From Solen grandis (Eukaryota; Mollusca; Bivalvia; Adapedonta; Solenidae), in contig CM037794.1 of the NCBI GenBank assembly GCA_021229015.1, positions 43,599,774 to 43,663,773 of the forward strand: a DNA stretch of 64,000 nt, in the 5' to 3' direction. Below the pieces are notes generated by a model that was given only the letters and a program-made list of their open reading frames with translations, searched no databases and was not told the origin of the DNA. This document shows positions 61,010-64,000 of the stretch, one piece after another (the first letter of the stretch is position 1; each line of letters opens with the position of its first letter). The translations under genes were made by a program, and so were the position numbers.

Positions 61010-61265
61010 GGGGCCACCGTGGCCGAGCGGTTACAGTCGTGGACTACAAATCTCTTAGCCCCTCACCGCTGTGGGTTCGATTCCCGGTAGGGACTTCGGA
61101 TTTTTCATGTGAGGAGGCCTTCCAGCTGGCTTGCGGTAGGTCGGTGGTTCTACCCAGGTACCTCTGTGTACTCGGGGTCTTCCTCCACCTGTAATTAGCT
61201 GGACGTCGCTATATGATTGAAATACTATCGCAGCAACGGTAAACCCTAATAAAACAACAACAACA
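61010..61265 (+). mobile_element. tRNA-derived SINE (family B) with 12-bp target duplication
   Basis: Nearly identical to 39247-39500 (GTGGCCGAGCGGTTACAGTC, GGGTTCGATTCCCGG, same body and tail). The duplication ACCACTTTAGTA is at 60998-61009 and 61266-61277, exact. The low divergence of the two copies suggests recent activity. Confidence 0.93.
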
Positions 61266-61806
61266 ACCACTTTAGTACTTATAATGACTATTTTTGCATC
61301 GCCTTTGATGCTTTGCATGACATATTTTCTTATGAAAAATGGCATTCTCCAGTAAACAAAATACCCCTTGTACAACCGATTTTGGGAATTCAGAGTCCGG
61401 CTTCTCGCGCTGTGTGTATGATAGAACTTATCTTGTATGATACATTTGAATTTTGTAATCTTCGTTATTTATATACAAAAGAGATTTTATATACTATAGC
61501 AGTTTATTTCTAGTATACTAATTGAGTAAAAAATATCGCCATTCAAAGAGAAGATGCATGCCTTGATAGTGAGACTAATAGCAGATGTATCACACTGTGC
61601 CTCTAGTCCCGATCACACATGTAATGGATAACGTGGTGGCACGTCTTTCTCTTGTCACTTCGGTTTCTTCCGCAATAATGACCTTTCACATTTCATTTTA
61701 CGCAACAGAGAGTAAACGTAGACTGTGGAAATTTGTTAAGAAACCAATAAAAATAATGTTTAAAATGCACTTAGCTTGACAAAGGCGTCAATACAAGAAA
61801 AATCTG
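61266..61806. other. 3' flank of the lectin gene
   Basis: No gene recognised. On the - strand an AATAAA lies at 61505-61510, about 300 bases past the lectin stop codon, and could be its polyadenylation signal. Confidence 0.35.
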
Positions 61807-62256
61807 TTACTTTGGGCACGCCATCCAGCTAAACTTGGCCCCATACATGACTGTAGTTCCCCACTTGTTTACCCTTAATTTGAAATGTGTTCTAGTTAGT
61901 TCTATTATTGAAGTAGATAGGCGGACATTTACATTGTGGGCGGAATCGAAAAGAGTAAGTCCGTAAACAACAGCTGGTATCTTTCTAAAGGGGCGTCCAA
62001 AAGTAACCGTAGCAACATATGGAAAAGTCGGGTCAGGGAATTTATGAATTCCAACATCACTTCCAGACTGACAGCCTTCTTGTGATTGGATCATGCTGAT
62101 AACTTCTTGTCGAAGGTTTGCCAGTTTAACGTCAAAAAGTTTTGTCAAGGATGTGCGAATATCGTTGATAGAAGATTCCGAGTGTGCTATCTTTTTGGAG
62201 TTTTCCTCAATCGACTTTTCTGTCCGTTCTTGCTGCAGACCCAAACTTTGAGAAAA
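61807..62256 (-). CDS. H-type lectin terminal exon
   Basis: The acceptor is ATATTTTCAG|TTT, stop TAA at 61809-61807. It holds the end of the coiled coil, a GCQSGSD linker and the full lectin domain (about residues 80-147 of the exon). Two cysteines (EGCQS before the domain, WMACPK at the end) could form the intersubunit or intradomain bridge known in the family. Confidence 0.87.
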   Translation of the reverse strand, partial: FSQSLGLQQERTEKSIEENSKKIAHSESSINDIRTSLTKLFDVKLANLRQEVISMIQSQEGCQSGSDVGIHKFPDPTFPYVATVTFGRPFRKIPAVVYGLTLFDSAHNVNVRLSTSIIELTRTHFKLRVNKWGTTVMYGAKFSWMACPK

Positions 62257-63452
62257 CTGAAAATATTAAATTTCTGCAATAAATTTACTATTGATTAATC
62301 CAACTATACATTTATATCGGAGTTAAACATTTCGAGCAGCGGGTAGTTGCCTATTTTCGTCAATCTGTTTATCAGCGCTTTCACTGTACAATAGATGTGT
62401 AACCATTTGGCCCTGAATTACACACTCATCTCAGTGGTTAGATATTTATGCAGATGGTCTGACATGACCTTTCAAACTCATTTAATATACGGAACCTTCT
62501 AATTACCGCCATCATGATAAAGATGGATGCGTAGTGACCCTGGCACCAATATGCAAAGTGATTTCTATTAAAAAATTAAGACTTGTTTTTATTTTGTTTG
62601 TTTATTGTTGTTGTACTTTCTTTATCATCATTGTACAGAATATTGATATTTTATTTCAGAAGGCCTCGTGCAAAGAAGTTATTCTTTCAATGTTTGTAAA
62701 CCTACTGAGCTACCTTCTATGAATAAAGATTTTGTTATTATTATCATTATTATTACTACAGTTGTGCACTTGAGTGTAAAGTATGAAAATCACAAGAAAT
62801 AGGAATATGCTTGCTATAAGTATCTCATTTCCTATATTTTAGTTAACATTACAGCCTGCAGTGTAAAATTGACCTAAATGTACACAGAACGTGGCTTGTG
62901 ATTGAAACTATGTACATGAATTTATTCAATCCAAAGCGTATCAAACATAGGAGAAAATGTACAGATATAGAGGTGACGTAACACTGCTCGTCTGCGTCGC
63001 GAAATCTGAGGGGCATAATGCCACCCACATATTTTAACTTGTATTTTTTTAGTGTTTGATAGCTACATTATCTTCAAAATAACCTATCACAATAAAGATC
63101 AAACATCATTAGTAGAAATTTTACTGAACAAAAAACTTACACTTTTCAAACTTCGTTTAATTTGTTCAGTTTCGGACAGCATTTCCTTCCTGAAACGTTC
63201 GTGATCGTTCTTGATTACATCTTGAACAGGCAACAAGTGTTTGACGTCATTTTTTGTAATACTGATTTCTTCACTGAGAGATTGAGTTGTATATTCCACT
63301 TTGGAAATTGTTTCTCTTAAATGTTTTTTCTCGTCATGGAACGCGGACTGTAAACGGTTTAAAAACGCATCAACCTTCGTGTCACAGGATACTTCCGTTG
63401 TATTATGGGCTTTTTGGGCAGGTAACTCTTGGAAATGGTCGACATGTGAAAC
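61807..63452 (-). CDS. H-type lectin domain protein, last two exons (5' end outside window)
   Basis: Exons 63452-63141 and 62256-61807 join in phase 0 (104 codons, then 149 codons and TAA). The first exon and the first 60 residues of the second are polar and heptad-like (LSEEISITKND, RKEMLSETEQIKRSLKS, HSESSINDIRTSLTKLFD), a probable coiled coil. The C-terminal about 70 residues match the H-type lectin domain of Helix agglutinin and discoidin: VTFGRPFRKIPAVVYGL, LTRTHFKLRVNKWG and a final KFSWMACPK. Such proteins form trimers that bind N-acetylgalactosamine and often act in mollusc mucus or innate immunity. No signal peptide can be checked because the start is outside the window. Confidence 0.85.
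62257..63140. other. Intron of the lectin gene
   Basis: AT-rich; no repeat or exon was recognised. Confidence 0.6.
63141..63452 (-). CDS. Coiled-coil exon of the H-type lectin gene
   Basis: The acceptor is AATTTGCAG|GTT and the donor is AAAAGT|GTAAGT, 104 codons, phase 0. Rich in Glu, Lys, Ser and Leu (DAFLNRLQSAFHDEKKHLRE). One Cys (VSCDTK). No enzymatic motif. Confidence 0.82.
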
Positions 63453-64000
63453 CTGCAAATTTCAATAAATACATTTATACTTATACTCTCTTATTTTATG
63501 TATGATACCTTCAAATGCAAATCGATCTAAATTCAAATGAAATCGATTATCAATCCACAGTAAAAAAGACCTTCCAAATAATAGAGGCAGTTGCTAATAA
63601 AAAAAATATTGCTAACATATGGACACTGACCAAGAAAAATATATCTTACTAGCGTATACTGCATTTTTTCTTTTTCAATAGAATTTTCTGATTTTCACTT
63701 CAGTTACTTAAAACAATGCGCTGAATACGAAAATGGAGGAAGAATAGGTCATCATGCACGTAATTCATTTTTACAGATATTAATAAAAAATAGAATGTTT
63801 GGAAAATAGAGAGAGAGAAAAGAGCATCCTTTCCAGATACTTAATATTTTTAAAGCAAACATTTAAATGATTTATTTTTTTATATTTTTATATTCTTTAT
63901 CAATTTCGTTATCAAAACAATGAAATAAAATTGTATACGTAACAAGAAAGATTATAATATAAAAATATACTCATTTCATCTAATAAAACATAATAAAATA
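63453..64000. other. Upstream part of the lectin gene, presumably intron
   Basis: No exon recognised. The preceding exon of the lectin gene must lie beyond the window. Confidence 0.5.

Noticed and set aside
61807..62244. C1q-domain protein
   Set aside because: First suspected from coiled coil plus C-terminal beta domain, but the FGRPF..P.V..GL, FKLRVNKWG and final SW pattern fits the H-type lectin domain better.

Overview
This is an AT-rich eukaryotic window that carries spliced exons with GT-AG borders, abundant tRNA-derived SINEs, many small fold-back DNA transposons, decayed LINE and Ty3/gypsy elements, and long minisatellites. The SINE tail ending near GGGACGTTAAACCC and the gene content (SAMHD1-like, paraoxonase, H-type lectin) suggest a marine mollusc, probably a bivalve. 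That is inference; no species marker is present. A run of 100 Ns (19162-19261) shows it is a draft assembly.

Three protein genes can be read with confidence. (1) A SAMHD1-like gene on the + strand contributes its last five exons (7662-11354); its 5' part is not recognisable in the upstream 7.6 kb. (2) A complete nine-exon paraoxonase (PON) gene lies on the - strand, 55859 down to 43541. The exons join in phase to 354 codons, the length of vertebrate PONs, with the calcium ligands, the His dyad and the disulphide cysteines all present. One extra base in exon 8 breaks the frame. (3) The last two exons of an H-type-lectin-domain gene on the - strand (63452-61807) encode a coiled coil followed by the lectin domain; its 5' end is beyond the window. 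A possible fourth gene starts near 18.75 kb (+) and runs into the assembly gap.

Layout: 0-3.5 kb interspersed repeats and a minisatellite; 3.8-6.1 kb a dead LINE with RNase H; 6.6-11.4 kb fold-back elements and the SAMHD1-like exons with SINEs in their introns; 11.4-16.9 kb mostly non-coding with a fold-back element, a SINE and a minisatellite; 17.3-18.6 kb a pogo/Tigger-type transposase relic ending in a PHD finger; 19.5-20.3 kb an RT fragment; 20.3-27.2 kb little; 27.2-32.9 kb a Ty3/gypsy relic lacking integrase; 33.8-36.2 kb fold-back elements; 37.5-39.2 kb a 30-bp minisatellite of about 58 units; 39.2-39.8 kb a repeat with a nested SINE; 42.2-43.9 kb a tandem duplication of the PON terminal exon; 43.5-55.9 kb PON, its introns full of SINEs and MITEs; 56-61.8 kb repeats; 61.8-63.5 kb the lectin.

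The most notable structures are in PON. A 38-bp tandem array starts at the exon 7 acceptor and appears to have grown from that splice site, repeating an acceptor-like AG in every unit. The terminal exon and 3' UTR are tandemly duplicated, with the second copy having lost most of its coding part but kept a second AATAAA.
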